A stretch of 64,000 nucleotides of DNA from the NCBI GenBank assembly GCA_037178675.1, contig JAYMGJ010000098.1, positions 186,001-250,000 on the forward strand. The letters are read 5' to 3'. A model generated the notes under the pieces. The model was not told the DNA's origin and searched no databases. It saw nothing but the letters and a program-made list of their open reading frames with translations. Position 1 is the stretch's first letter; the number at the start of each line of letters is the position of its first letter. Made by a program: the position numbers and the translations under genes. This document shows positions 24,642-36,400 of the stretch, piece after piece. This DNA is from Scleroderma bovista. Lineage: Eukaryota; Basidiomycota; Agaricomycetes; Boletales; Sclerodermataceae.

Positions 24642-26950
24642 CTACGCTATCACATCCTGTATTTCGGATATGGACACTGCTTGTCTCCCATGACCGCGTC
24701 GCCGGGAGCTTCCAGCTATAACAAGTGGTCTCACCCACACACGAACATGCCCGCCTTTGGTTGCTGTCACTAAAACGCGTGAAAGGAACATCAAAGAGGT
24801 GAGCAAATCTGCATCGGTCTGTTTCACCTGAGTCATGGGAAGACTATTAAGTTGAGAATGTCAGACTCCCAACGGGTACCTACCAGTACTGGCTGTACAA
24901 CAGAAACTTCGTTCCTTGATGGCGCTGGGTGGTACTTTGATGCTATAAGCTGTACGACGGACCCTGCTGTACGTCGAGCTGCAAGGGAAATGCTAGAAGC
25001 CATGGAGACTCGGGTATGATGTGCTGACTGTGATTTTGGTCTATGTAATGCGCTGCTGGAAAAATCCCACTGCGAGCCATAGGTAGGACCCCAACATATT
25101 TGGAGAGAAAAACTGACCAATATTAGTTTGTTGTCCTCTCCCACACTGCCAAAGCGATATGTGCGTCCATCGCATCGTAGTTCGTCGAATGCAACGGCTG
25201 AGACGAACGACGAGTGACCTTGACACCTGGCTACCACTCGTTGCTCCCATGGGGAGAAGATCGTTAGAAGATCGTCTTGTCCCCCGGTCTATGAACTTAG
25301 GTTAGTAATGAGTAAAGGACAAGGAATGATACAAACAAGGATAAACCGCCCATCGGGGGACCATGCAACGCAAGTGAGAGCACCAAAGTAAGAAGCATAG
25401 CAATCAATCAGTCTGTGTCAAGGCTTATCGTTCATACGCCGTCAGTCAGGAGGCAACTGTGAAACCTAACTGTTCTGCAAGAGCATCGATGACACGTAAA
25501 CAGCCATCTTCTGATATCGCAGCAACATACTTGACGTCGGGTGAGAACACGAAATCTGCATATATATACAGATTTGAAAGGAAGATGGTGTTGTAGTTCG
25601 GATAAACATACCTAAGACACCGCGTCTGCTTATTCTCCAGTGACTCACAGGGTTTTTAGCCGTGCCCTTGTCTGGGCGATCTTTGCCAGCAACGGCAGAT
25701 TCGGGATGCCAAGGAGGTGTTGTGACATGTATTGTAGTTAGTGGATCCCACTGTGCCCCTTCTTGTGGCTGTGACAGCATGTTAGTCTGCTCAAGGGATG
25801 CCGAGTTTGATCGTAGAGGGTTGGACGTCGGTGGTGGTAAGCTGGGTACCGATGCACTAAATACACCATCATCTCTCTCTTTATCATATACAACGATCGT
25901 TCCGTCCGCATGAGACACCAAGAATAGCGTAGCTGACGAAGGAACCCATCGGACTGCAGTGCATGGGGAAGAAGATATGGCGCCCTGTATTGATCAGGAT
26001 GAACAGAAGAGAACGCTGAAGTATGTGGTATTACATACCTGCTTGTTGAGGCGACCGTACCGACTGGACAAGGGATCTGCGTGGCCTTAGCACGACTTAG
26101 ACACAGTAAAGTGTCTTGACACACCGAACCATACCAGATCGCCTGTGTTGAAGCCGATAACGACATCCAGCCTCTCCGATGACGCAGTGCGTGGATTGAC
26201 GTCGTGGCATGTCGGAAAGGCGGAGAATGTGATTCTAGTGAGAGGTTCCTAGACCGACGAGGGTTATAGACCGGCAAGTGACGAGGCAATGACTGCTACC
26301 TTGGATTTAGAACCAACCTCTATCCAGAAGAAAGTTTTAGCGCAGTTATAGAACAGAAATGTAGTGTCCCCTTGTTTGTTAGAGAGAATCTTTCCAAGTC
26401 CCTCGATGGTCTGTACACGGGTTATGAAAGTTGAAGAGGTAGTGCGCATGTTATGTTTGGGCCTCGACACGACTTTCTTCTTGCCTGTAGTGGCGGTTGG
26501 GTGGGCAAAGAGACTGGGCTGTATCGCATCTGGCGAAACAGGTGAGTCTTGCGTGAGAGGTGGTAGCTGCGACGAAATTTCAGGTGACGTATCGTGCGTT
26601 TCTGTCGACGATACGCTGCGTTCATCAAGAAGGGGCTTGTCCTTATCCCTTTCCTTTTCGCGCTCTCTTTCCCTCTCCCTCTCCCTATCTTTCTTCGAAT
26701 CCTTGGTAAGGTTAGCGCCGAGCAGCTGTGCCAGGCCAGGTGAAGTAGTAGCTTGCTTTGAGCTAGCGAAGCGGATCGTGATCACCGAGAGACGTGTAGG
26801 GAACAATGGGGCCGCTCCTCCAGAGTGTGCAGGGACGCCGAGAGGCCTGTGCTCTTCTGTGACCGAGTAGACCCCCTCTGGGGCGACAAACGCGCTGTCG
26901 CTTTCCATTGTGCAGTGGGACTGCTGAGCGCTGAACGTGAACGATGACAT
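24642..26950 (-). CDS. creC: WD40 protein of the creC/WDR20 family
   Basis: WD40 scaffold that in Aspergillus (CreC) stabilises the deubiquitinase CreB in carbon catabolite repression, and in animals (WDR20) activates USP12/USP46. Start at 26950 (MSSFTFSAQQSH). The N-terminus is disordered with a run of alternating Arg-Glu (about 26700-26650). Then come the family signature SRPKHNMRTTSSTFITRVQ, TTFLFYNCAKTFFWIEV, KEPLTRITFSAFPTCHDVN, LDVVIGFNTGDLVW, VRWVPSSATLFLVSHADGTIVVYDKERDD, and further WD repeats (FSPDVKYVAAISEDGCLRVID, LTCVAWSPDGRFIL, GHSSFVSAVAFDE, RFGSVGEDNKLILWDFS). The last exon ends at 24642. Order and the HADGTIVVYDKE motif make the family assignment firm. Basidiomycete function is inferred. 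Confidence 0.9.
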
Positions 26951-27055
26951 TACACGTCATGACTTTTATTAGCTACACTTGCTTTGTACTTTACATAATG
27001 TCAATCTCCTCTACTAGGGGGGAGACCTCAGCCGGATCTTGCTTTACTCCGGACT

Positions 27056-28713
27056 ATGCTCATTCAACGTTTCCCCGCTCTGCACTCTCTGAAACGTCTA
27101 CCAGTACTCGTACGTATGTCGCCCTCTGCAGCAAACCACAATGCCTTTATCTCTCCTATGACAGGTGCACCGCGCTCATCCATGTCGCCAGGAGAGCACA
27201 GCGGTAGTCGAGCCTCCCCCAGCTGGTGGCCATCTCACCTCTGTGGCAACATCGCACCTTCTTTGTGGAACACGCGATGCTGCTCTTCGTACACAGGGCA
27301 TCACATGGGCAGACGAAGATGATTCCCTACCGGCACGGAACATTATCGGCGGCCGGGAAACCAGGAAGATGAATGTATATCAAGCGATCAGGGATGCACT
27401 CAGGTAAGGATGTCCTTGTCTGTAGAAGATACCCGGTCTGTATTTCCGAACAGCATTGCACTCACAAAGGATGATACCGCTGTCGTGTTTGGCGAAGACG
27501 TGGCATTCGGTGGTGTGTTCCGCTGTACGATGGTAAGGCTCATGATTGTTTCGGTCTCGTGAACATATTTGAACACAATACTGTGCAAGGGTCTTGCAGA
27601 AGAGTTTGGTCCGAATGTCGATCTGCTTTCAAGTGTCTGTACTTAATTAACTTCGCTTCTATAGGTCGCGAGCGCATCTTCAACACCCCCTTAACTGAAC
27701 AGGGCATTGCTGGTTTTGGTATAGGGATGGCGTCGATGGGACATACGGCTATTGCGGAGATACAATTCGCAGACTACATTTTCCCTGCATTCGACCAGGT
27801 AGGTGATTATGGATTTCTACAGGAGCGAGCGGTCCACCATCTTCATGCAGATCGTCAATGAGGCAGCCAAGTATCGGTATCGTGCTGGTGGTCAGTTTTC
27901 AATTGGAGGGCTCACTATCCGGGCGCCAACAATGGCCGTCGGCCACGGTGGCCTATATCATTCACAAAGTCCCGAGGGATATTTCCTGGGAGCCTCTGGA
28001 CTCAAGGTAAGCTTCTGATGAGGTTTCATTCGAATCTTTGCCACTTATGATGGCTATTCACGCGCCCTAAATGTGTAGATTGTGATCCCACGATCCCCAA
28101 TTCAGTGCAAGGGTCTACTTCTTGCATCCATTCGTGATCCAAACCCGGTGCTGTTCATGGAACCCAAGATTTTATACCGTTCAGCAGTCGAGCAGGTGCC
28201 GATTGATGACTACACGCTGCCTTTGTCTCGTGCGCAGATTCTTTGTTCGGGCTCTGACCTTACACTCCTTTCGTGGGGAACTCCGGTCTATCACTGTGAA
28301 TCTGCCCTCTCTTTACTCCGTTCTCCACCACCTGCTCTCGAGGCTCTCGTCCCTCCATCGCTACGGTCCGCTAAAATAGAGCTCATTGATTTGCGCACCA
28401 TTCTGCCCTGGGACGTCGAGACAGTCGTGGAGAGCGTCAAGCGGACGAGGAGAATTGTCATAGTGCATGAGGCCGGGATGACTGGCGGCGTCGGTGCTGA
28501 GATTGCTGCTGAGGTACAGAAAAGGGCATTTCTGAGACTTGAGGCGCCGGTCAGACGTGTCACAGGCTGGGAGTAAGTCTCGACAACATAACTGGATCTA
28601 TTCCCCTGTGCTCATGCTCATTTAGTGTGCCCGCTGCTTTGCAGTACGAGAAATTTCATATGCCAGACGCCATACGCATATTGGACGGAATTATGGAGAC
28701 TCTCACATATTAA
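27056..28713 (+). CDS. BCKDHB: Branched-chain 2-oxoacid dehydrogenase E1 beta subunit, mitochondrial
   Basis: Beta chain of the thiamine-diphosphate decarboxylase of the mitochondrial BCKDH complex (Leu, Ile, Val catabolism). The start at 27056 gives an Arg-rich presequence ([20 protein letters not shown]), a good mitochondrial targeting peptide. Exon 1 ends at 27164; a very short intron (27165-27201, 37 nt) is needed to join it to the next frame. Core motifs: [143 protein letters not shown], and the C-terminal [17 protein letters not shown]. The sequence [12 protein letters not shown] fits BCKDH rather than pyruvate dehydrogenase. Stop TAA at 28711-28713. Confidence 0.95.
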
Positions 28714-28866
28714 CCATCATACCTCGTTTCTTGGCAATCGATGCCGATGGGATGATACCATTGTCAACTGTAGCATTAAATGTATGTAATGTAATACTAC
28801 TTCTCATCGAGTCCTTGGTTTACGAAGTTCAAAAGTAAGAAGTAGCCAGTGCGAATAGACATTTGC

Positions 28867-29966
28867 TTATTGTTTTGACACTTGGATAGCCCACTTCTCG
28901 ATGAGCCCCTGACGAACAAGCGCGGCTTCGAATGCCAAATAGAATCTCTGATGTCGCCATCTCTGAACACCAAAAGTATCGACCAACATCTTGCGAAAGT
29001 CGACATCTTCGGAGATTCGTCTGTACATCTTTAGCAGCTCCTGGGAGTAAAGTGTTGACAAATTCGTGGCAGAATGAACGGTTAGACTGCCTCGGCCCTT
29101 GTCTGCGAGCGTTCCGAGGACTTGCGTAAGATTCCTCGGAAGTCGGAGTGATCCAAGTGGATGCTGTGAAGACAGAACGAACGGGAGAGTGGCAATGACA
29201 TATGCAGTACTGTATCTTCGGACCGCTGGAGAGATTGACGTAAACTCTAACGTGAGTCGCGTGCCGGATTTCATCTCTGTAATATTTGAAAAAGGTTGAT
29301 AGTCGAGGTTGATACAGACGTTTGATGGTTGTGTGGGCATAACGGGGCACAGGAGGAGGCAAAGTGGATCGCAAGGAGATCTGGGAATGGCGATTAACCA
29401 CTGACCTGAACTAAAGAACTGAGGCAAACCTCGATGCCGACTGTCCAAAGGCGCCTGCATCATGGTGTAACTAGTCAGGGGCAAGGAATTAAGGTGAACC
29501 ACACACCCAACACTCTGTCTAACTACACAACCGTAAAAATAAGTCCATGGCCTAAAGGAGAGATCTTCTGACGCACCTTGTGAGTGAGGCAGAATCCCAA
29601 GGCGTTAATCCATGATCTTAGCCCGACGCTGAGGCATATGTTCCAACCGTTCGCATTTATGCCAGTAGCACGAATGAGATCAACCAGATCGTTCAAGGGA
29701 TCTCGGACCTCAACCACTCCATCAAGCACATCGTGAACAAAGATGTGAAGGGGCAGCATGATGCGGTTGTCTGGTAAGATGCTGGCTTGTTTGACGAGCT
29801 TGGTGTAGCGCGAGGGCCAAAGGGAGCACGAGGGTGTGATGACAGTGAGAAGAGCCTGAAGGGCGGCCCGGACGCGCGCGCCATCTCGAGTCCTGCTGTG
29901 TAACCACGGCCAAGCAATCGCAAGCAAGAAGGATGCGATGAGCAGGAACAGGGGCAAGGGGTCCAT
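28867..29966 (-). CDS. Unrecognised fungal protein with an N-terminal membrane anchor
   Basis: Two long minus-strand exons are visible. The first (from 29966) begins MDPLPLFLLIASFLLAIAWPWL, a signal anchor, followed by RVRAALQALLTVITPS and PLHIFVHDVLDGVVEVRDPLNDLVDLIRATG. The second, ending at 28867, gives NVCINLDYQPFSNITEMKSGTRLTLEF, LSTLYSQELLKMYRRISEDVDFRKMLVDTFG and a C-terminus WRHQRFYLAFEAALVRQGLIEKWAIQVSKQ. One or two introns lie between about 29580 and 29400, but I could not settle the junction: simple donor/acceptor choices leave a stop. The product would be roughly 320-340 residues. I do not recognise the family. The start codon is 26 nt beyond the 3' end of the upstream tRNA, so the two genes are tightly packed. 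Confidence 0.55.
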
Positions 29967-29982
29967 GGGGAAGAACGAAGAG

Positions 29983-29988
29983 AAAAAA
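29983..29988 (-). terminator. RNA polymerase III T-run terminator for tRNA-Ser
   Basis: A run of six A on the plus strand, i.e. TTTTTT on the minus strand, starting 4 nt past the 3' end of the tRNA. This is the standard Pol III stop signal. Confidence 0.8.
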
Positions 29989-29991
29989 GAA

Positions 29992-30082
29992 CGACGCCAG
30001 CAGGATTTGAACCTGCGCCCTCAAAGAGGAACAGATTGTACAGCATTCGAATCTGTCGCCGTAACCACTTGGCTATAGCGCC
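29992..30082 (-). tRNA. tRNA-Ser(CGA) with a 9-nt intron
   Basis: Cloverleaf read on the minus strand: acceptor stem GGCGCTA / TGGCGTC (with two G.U-type pairs), discriminator G; D stem GCC/GGC; anticodon stem ACAGA/TCTGT; T arm GCAGG-TTCAAAT-CCTGC. The anticodon loop plus insert is TTCGAA-TGCTGTACA-A: anticodon CGA followed by a 9-nt intron at the usual 37/38 position. The variable arm is long (CCTC TTT GAGG), which marks a class II tRNA; with anticodon CGA this is serine, reading UCG. A T6 terminator follows. Serine CGA tRNAs commonly carry an intron in fungi. CCA is not encoded, as expected. Confidence 0.93.
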
Positions 30083-30423
30083 TTCCTTCAGCAGCTGTGC
30101 TTTGTCATCAAGAAGCAGAAGGAGTTCCCCAAGCCCAATCTTTCTACACGGGAACCACGATGACGTCACAGCCAAAGGTGAACTGGAGCCTGGAGGGCCC
30201 TGCGAGGTTAGTTTGGGCATGAACGGGATAATGCTCACCCCGACCAAGTGCGAAACAGCGGGGTTACAGTGAGGGACACAAATGGAAATTAGATAATCTC
30301 ACTCTAACCAGCCTCTCGTAGCGTTGTTGCTTACACGGGATATAAGTAAAGAATTCTCTCTCTCCCTCTCTCTCAATCGAACCCCTGGGTAGATTACATT
30401 ATTTCATTGCATGACGGTCGACC
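30083..30423. other. Intergenic region between tRNA-Ser and STT4
   Basis: About 340 bp without a gene. It holds a palindromic TGACGTCA at 30161 and a CT-rich tract at about 30353-30376, near the expected STT4 transcription start; pyrimidine tracts are common in fungal core promoters. Nothing else stands out. Confidence 0.5.
30161..30168. promoter_or_regulatory. CRE-like palindrome TGACGTCA
   Basis: Perfect 8-bp cAMP-response-element palindrome, the binding site of bZIP factors of the ATF/CREB type. It lies 79 bp upstream of the tRNA 5' end and 256 bp upstream of the STT4 start codon. The function is inferred from the motif only. Confidence 0.4.
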
Positions 30424-33400
30424 ATGGATTGGTATGCTGTTCATTCTGACAGTCTTCTCCCTTGCTGAAGTGCAGTCATAGCTTAGAACTCAATATTCGA
30501 CAGCACATCTTGTCCGACCTCGCAGCCCTCACTCATGATCCCATCGGGCTGTCGTTCGTCTCACAAGACACCCCCGCTGACACTTGCTCTCGAGACCGGG
30601 TTGTCATGGCACGTGTCCTTTCCGTTCCTTGCTCTGACGAAGCTCATTGCTATCCAGTCTGAAGCCAGGGCACTGAATACCATCGCGTTCGGAGAACTCA
30701 TTATGCATTACCCAGATGAACGCATCCGGGATCAGGAGGATACTTTGACCAATGCATTACTCGCTATCTTGCGTGATGCACCCCACATAGACTATGATCG
30801 GTCCCTCTCCTGGCAAGGTAAGCTTGTAATTCTTCATTCGTCATTATACTCACCCGGCTGCAGAGTGGGCATTTCCAGACCAACTACTGTACTCCATTAT
30901 ATGTGCCTTGCTTCGTATCTCCTTTGTTAACGAGGAAAGTGCCTACCTCATCATTGATGCAATCGCTCGCTTCATTGCACAAGTCGTCGAGCAACTCAAG
31001 ACGGCGAGTTGTGTGTATATCTTCATAGTAAACCAGACATAGGCTGATCTACTCCCCCAGCCGTCGTGGTGCTAACTCAGTTAGCTCCTTCCGTCCACGG
31101 CCTCTACCGCGCCATCACTTCAACAATATATCCTTGGTCCACTTCGCAATGGCTTATCCTGTCACAATCCCTTGAAAACCTTGTGGAAGACCTTGTTCTC
31201 GAGCGTGTCAACCGTCTACGGCTAGAGATTCACCAGGACACGGATGCTCATGCTGATGTCGACATTTCTACATTTTTATTCTGCGACACTTTCATTTCTC
31301 GTTATATTGCTGCTGGGCGTCCCTTTAGCGGATATTTTTTCGTGTGCTGCGTCATGGAAATGCAGTGGACCGCACTCGCTCAATCACTCATTCCCATCCC
31401 TTCAGCGGGAATCAAGTATGGCGTACTCGTGAAGGAAGCTGCTGCTGCAAACAGAGCATGGTTGAATTTGATGAAAACTGCTGCGCAGAAATCGGCCCTG
31501 GGCGCGGAGGTTGCAGAGGCGCTACGGTCGACCGTCAAGGGAGCTTTGCAATGCTTCAGTGATCTCCTGGTTCAGATGGAAAGCATGGAAACAGACCCAC
31601 CGGTGGATACATACGCTTGGGAGACCATGTCAGAGAGCTTGGTACGTCTGTTCGCAATCTGCCGAGAGGCTATCTTTTGAAATTGCCGCAGAAATTGGGT
31701 TCGATATGCTGCGTTGCCATGGGAGATCTCGATCCCGAGCTCTATACCCAGCTTGGTCTGCTTTTGAGTGACAAGGCACCTGTAATCGATAACCTTGTTC
31801 AAGAAGCGGCTCTGAAATCCACTACAGTACTTGTGCAAAGGTTCGTCTTCAACTACAGGATGGCATTCACGACAGCTGACCCCTTCTTGGATAGTTTCCC
31901 TGAAATTGCGGGGGAATTAGTCCACCATCTGCGCCGTTTTATCACCTCACCTTTACCAATATTCGAGTTCGCGTTCAATACGGAGAAGCGAGCTCCGCCG
32001 CCATTGACAGCTGCAGCGAAATGCTTTGCACTATGTATCAAGGTGAGTTCGTGAGTTTGGCGGCACTTGCTGACTGTAGCTGGTAATTGTTGTCCAGCTC
32101 GCTCCTGGAGAAGATTCAATCATGTCCAACATGTATTCTATGCTAAATTACATTGCTGCAACGAGCAAGGAAATATCTGAATCATCGTCACAACAGCTAC
32201 TAAACAATCCACTTTATGGCTCATCCTTCAACTCATTTGCTGACCATCTTTCATATTGGAGCGAGGAGACGGGGCTTCGCGGACGCTCTGATGAAGAGAA
32301 ACGCCTCATCGGGATAACTACCATATCGATCGTTACGCGCCTTGCACTGGAGTTCGACCAGGAGGAGGTAACAAAGCTAACGATCTCAATGCTCCTGCAA
32401 AGATTACGAGCAGCAGAACCAACTGTTGAGGCTGCAATAGCGTATAATCTGGTAGACCTTGCACTTATTGCACCCGAAGATGTTTTTGTCGATATCGTGC
32501 GCGCTTTCTCGTCAATCAGCCGCACAGCCAATTCGGACGACCCTAGGTTTTCAAACAATATGGTCAACTTCTTCCATCATCTCTCGTGCTATTCCACTTC
32601 TCACATTCCATGTCCAGATATTGGCGGCACAGACGAGGCTTGCTCGAGAACTTGATCGGCGACCTGATCTTTATGATGTATATCTGGAAGAACTCCTTAC
32701 TCTATTTTCTGACAAGGGTGTTGCTATTCAAAATGCTGCGTCGTCCGGACATCATAGCAAGGTTAGTCATTGTCATTCATCTGCCGATGTCCCGATTAAC
32801 CAAACACCTCAGACGGAGGTCATGATCGAACAATTGGCATCACTCTTATTGCCCATTGAGGCACTTCTTAATCATGCCGATTTTGCTCCACATGTGAATG
32901 CAACTCCTGAATTGACGTCGTCATTCAGGAATATGTGGTTCTTATGTGTGCTGTTTAACTTCACCTCAGCCGATGAGAAGGAGCGAGAAAAGTCGGCAAT
33001 GACATGGCTCATTCCTGCACTTGGACGTGTTGCCATAAATACTCCGAATTTAGTCCTCGAAAGTGCTATGGACCTACTCAGCGATCTCGAGTACAATACA
33101 AATGTAAGGCATGAATATGCCCACTCGGTAAGTCGTCACAGAATTATACGTGAAATTGGATACTTATAACGGTAGGTGGTATCGAAACATCGCACAATCC
33201 TAACTCGTCACATCCCAGTTCGCACAAGCGAAATACGATCATTGTCCACTGCCCAGGTCATATTTGTCATGACCATGCATGATATAGAGTCTTTTCGCTC
33301 AGCTGCAGGGTTACCGTCCTCTCTTGCATCATATTTTACAAACGCGAGTTTGAATAAGCATGTTGCCCTCAGTGCCTGCATGGATGCCATTACTGAGAAG

Positions 33401-36400
33401 GCAAGGTTGCATCCACCGTTTTAGGGTACTTCTGACCATCCCTTTAGCTTATTAATGACTGCGTTGCTGATCTCAATATCCAAGCAGCCGAGCAAACCCT
33501 TTCCGCTCATCTACCGCACGAACTACGGATTTTATTGGTCTACAGTACACACCGCGTCGTTCGGGTTGGGGAAGTTGCCAGAAATTTCCTCAACCGTCTT
33601 ATCACGGCTTTCCCGTCACTCATGTGTGATCCGGCGTTGGTATATGCCATTCTCGAGTGCCTTACCTTGTTGCGTCGAGCCTGCGAGAATGAATTCATTG
33701 ATGAGGTATTTTCTCCTTCAACCAAAGCAAGTGAGCCTGCTGATGTAAATGATAGTACAACCCTGTGCACGAGTTCCACTCTGAGCGTGCGGACATCACT
33801 TTTCAGCTGACGGATGATTACAAAGTTCGCAACGACATTCTGGTGCAGTTGCAGAACAACGCCACGAATTGGTTTGAGCTAGCGCTCAGTAAGGCACCGA
33901 TAGAGCTTCAGTCCACCTTGCAGGTGGGTGGCTTGAATCTATAGTCGACAGAGCCCGTTGTGACCTTGTTTCAACTTCAGAAATACCTTGCTGCGACGCA
34001 CTCACTAACTGGAGCCGACACTGCAGAACTTGGTGCATCAGTTGCTGAGCGATTCGCGAAAGCCTTTGCACCTATTCATCGCCAGCTCAGTGAGTAATAC
34101 AAGATGATGTTTTGTTCGTTGAGCTGAGGGCCGTGTAGCTTCCCTTTGCTCCCTCTCCCAATGGAAACCGGATCGTGCAAGGGTCCTTGCAAGCCAATTG
34201 GCAAGTAAAGGCTATTTTGCGGGGGAAGCAGCAGGTTTGCGCCTCGCATATCACCAAGGTACTGGACATTTACTACGTGTTGTTTTGATCGTGAGTCGAC
34301 CTTTCTTAGCTTCAGATGTCTTGGACAAACTCCCTCCTCAAAATGCACCTTCCGAAGTTGTAGAGATGTTAAAGAGCAAAATGGCGGATACGTTTGATAC
34401 TATTCGGAACAGAAATAGCAATTTAATGGTTCAGGATCTCAAACGTTTACTCTTCCGCTGTGCCACGACTTTGATCTCCCTTGAAGATGTATGTGGTTTA
34501 TTTGTTCATTAGCGTGGTCATTCACACTTTCATTACAGTGCGAGTATAGCCTCCTTCACTATTTGGTTAAGATACCATTCGAAGTCTTCACACCAGCTGC
34601 TATTGCCGCAGGTATTGAAGTTTGGACCTGGGTAGTTGCTGAAAAGCCTGCCACAGAAGTTGCACTTATGTGTGAAGTTATATCGGCATGGTTCGGCACC
34701 TTAAGGGGAAGGAAGGGTGTATTCTCACAGTCGCTCAAGTCAGTGTCGTTTCTTGCTTATCGTGTTTGGTGATACATATGCCTTCGTTAGCTACGATGAC
34801 CCGTTCTACCATCCTGTCAGCTATGTCCCGACGGACAAGGAAGAGATTGACCGCGCCACAACCTATGCTCGCCGTCTCCTTGTACCCCATACCCTTGTGC
34901 TTCAAATGCTATCCAGTCGCCTTCAAGCTGCTCGGTATCGTCGATCCGCTGTGATGTTCCTTATACAACGGCTCGTGCTGCGTTCCGCACGGGCCCATAG
35001 GTTGTTCAGGTTGGTACATCGTCCGTTGGGTAAAGTTAGGCTGAACCATCTATAGCACGCATCCACTTGCGCGTGAACTACGATTTTCTTTCCTCGTGTT
35101 TGGTTTCGAAACCCTCAAGAGTTCCCACCTGGACGTGTATTGCGAAGGGTCGATGCGCGAAAGTTTGTACCGCACAGCATACTCGTGGTTTACGACGCGA
35201 CCTCAGTAGGTCTTCCACTTTTCGTGGGGAGTCTTGCGGCTTAGCAATGCCTAGATGGTCTTTTGGTGCAAATCGGGTGCAAGTTGACTCTGATATCAAA
35301 ATCTTGGTGGAATTTCTGTCACACCTTCACATAGACAGCGTCAGAGGTCTGAAATCTCTGTCTAGTCTGTCGCCTGGCCAGTCAGCTAGCCAACCGCGTA
35401 AGTTACACCAACATTCTTATTACACCCTTTAACTGCCAATAGTTTATGCTGCACGTCTCAAAAACATCAATCACCCACTTCGATTACTTGTGGAAAACGA
35501 GATATACAGATTGACGGTGTGGGCCAATCCTAGCAACGATCCACGGCGCGGAACGGATCGTCACAGTGTTGTTGAACGCGGCATGCTCGAGGTAAGGACT
35601 AGTCGTCCTATCTATAGTGGTCTGACCATAAAATTGGTCAGAACAACTGGCCAACGGTGGTGCGCACTGTCTGGGATATCGATCCTGCAATCGCCGTGCA
35701 CATGATGGAGCGATTCAAGAGTACATCTGCGCATGGCGAAGTCGAGAAACTGGTCAGAGCTAATCCAATGGACGTGGCTAATACCGCGGAGGGTTTAAGT
35801 TTTTTAGTTGACGAGAATTCTCGCTTCCACCAGAGAAGGGATTTAAAAGTAAGCAACATACATTCTACCCTGATCTTTGCTTATTTCCGCCCCAGCACAT
35901 TCTTATTTGGGTCCCTGTCCCTCCTGTCCTTGCTGTCACATTTTTCGAGAAGAAATACAATAGCAATCCCCACCTACTCCAATATGCACATCGGGTGCTC
36001 GAACAACACCCTATTGATGCAACATTCTTCTTCGTCCCACAAATCGTGCAAGGCTTGCGTGTCGACGAACTTGGTTAGTTTTTCTCCAAATATCTACTTA
36101 CCTGGGGTGAACTTGTTACAAAGGCTATATTGCAAAATTCATCTTGGAAACAACAAAGATTTCTCAGCTGTTTTGCCACCAGATCATTTGGAACATGAAG
36201 GCTAACTGTTACAAGGATGATGCTGCCGAACTTGTGTGTTATAGTATCTCATCATTTCATTACTAACGTCCCTTGCAGGAAGATCCCATGAAACCGCTTC
36301 TTGATAAAATGATGGATATCGTCATCGGGTCCCTATCCGGAGATGCTAGGTCATTTTATGACAGAGAGTTCAATTTCTTCCACGAAATAACTTCGATATC

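Noticed and set aside
26640..26710. Polypurine/polypyrimidine tract in creC
   Set aside because: It encodes an alternating Arg-Glu run in a disordered N-terminus; such tracts are common and need no other explanation.
30353..30376. CT-rich tract, possible microsatellite
   Set aside because: It is short and interrupted, and sits where a fungal promoter pyrimidine tract is expected.
30535..30662. Apparent frameshift near the N-terminus of STT4
   Set aside because: An intron 30600-30657 (GT..CAG) joins the two frames exactly and gives a continuous protein, so no frameshift is needed.
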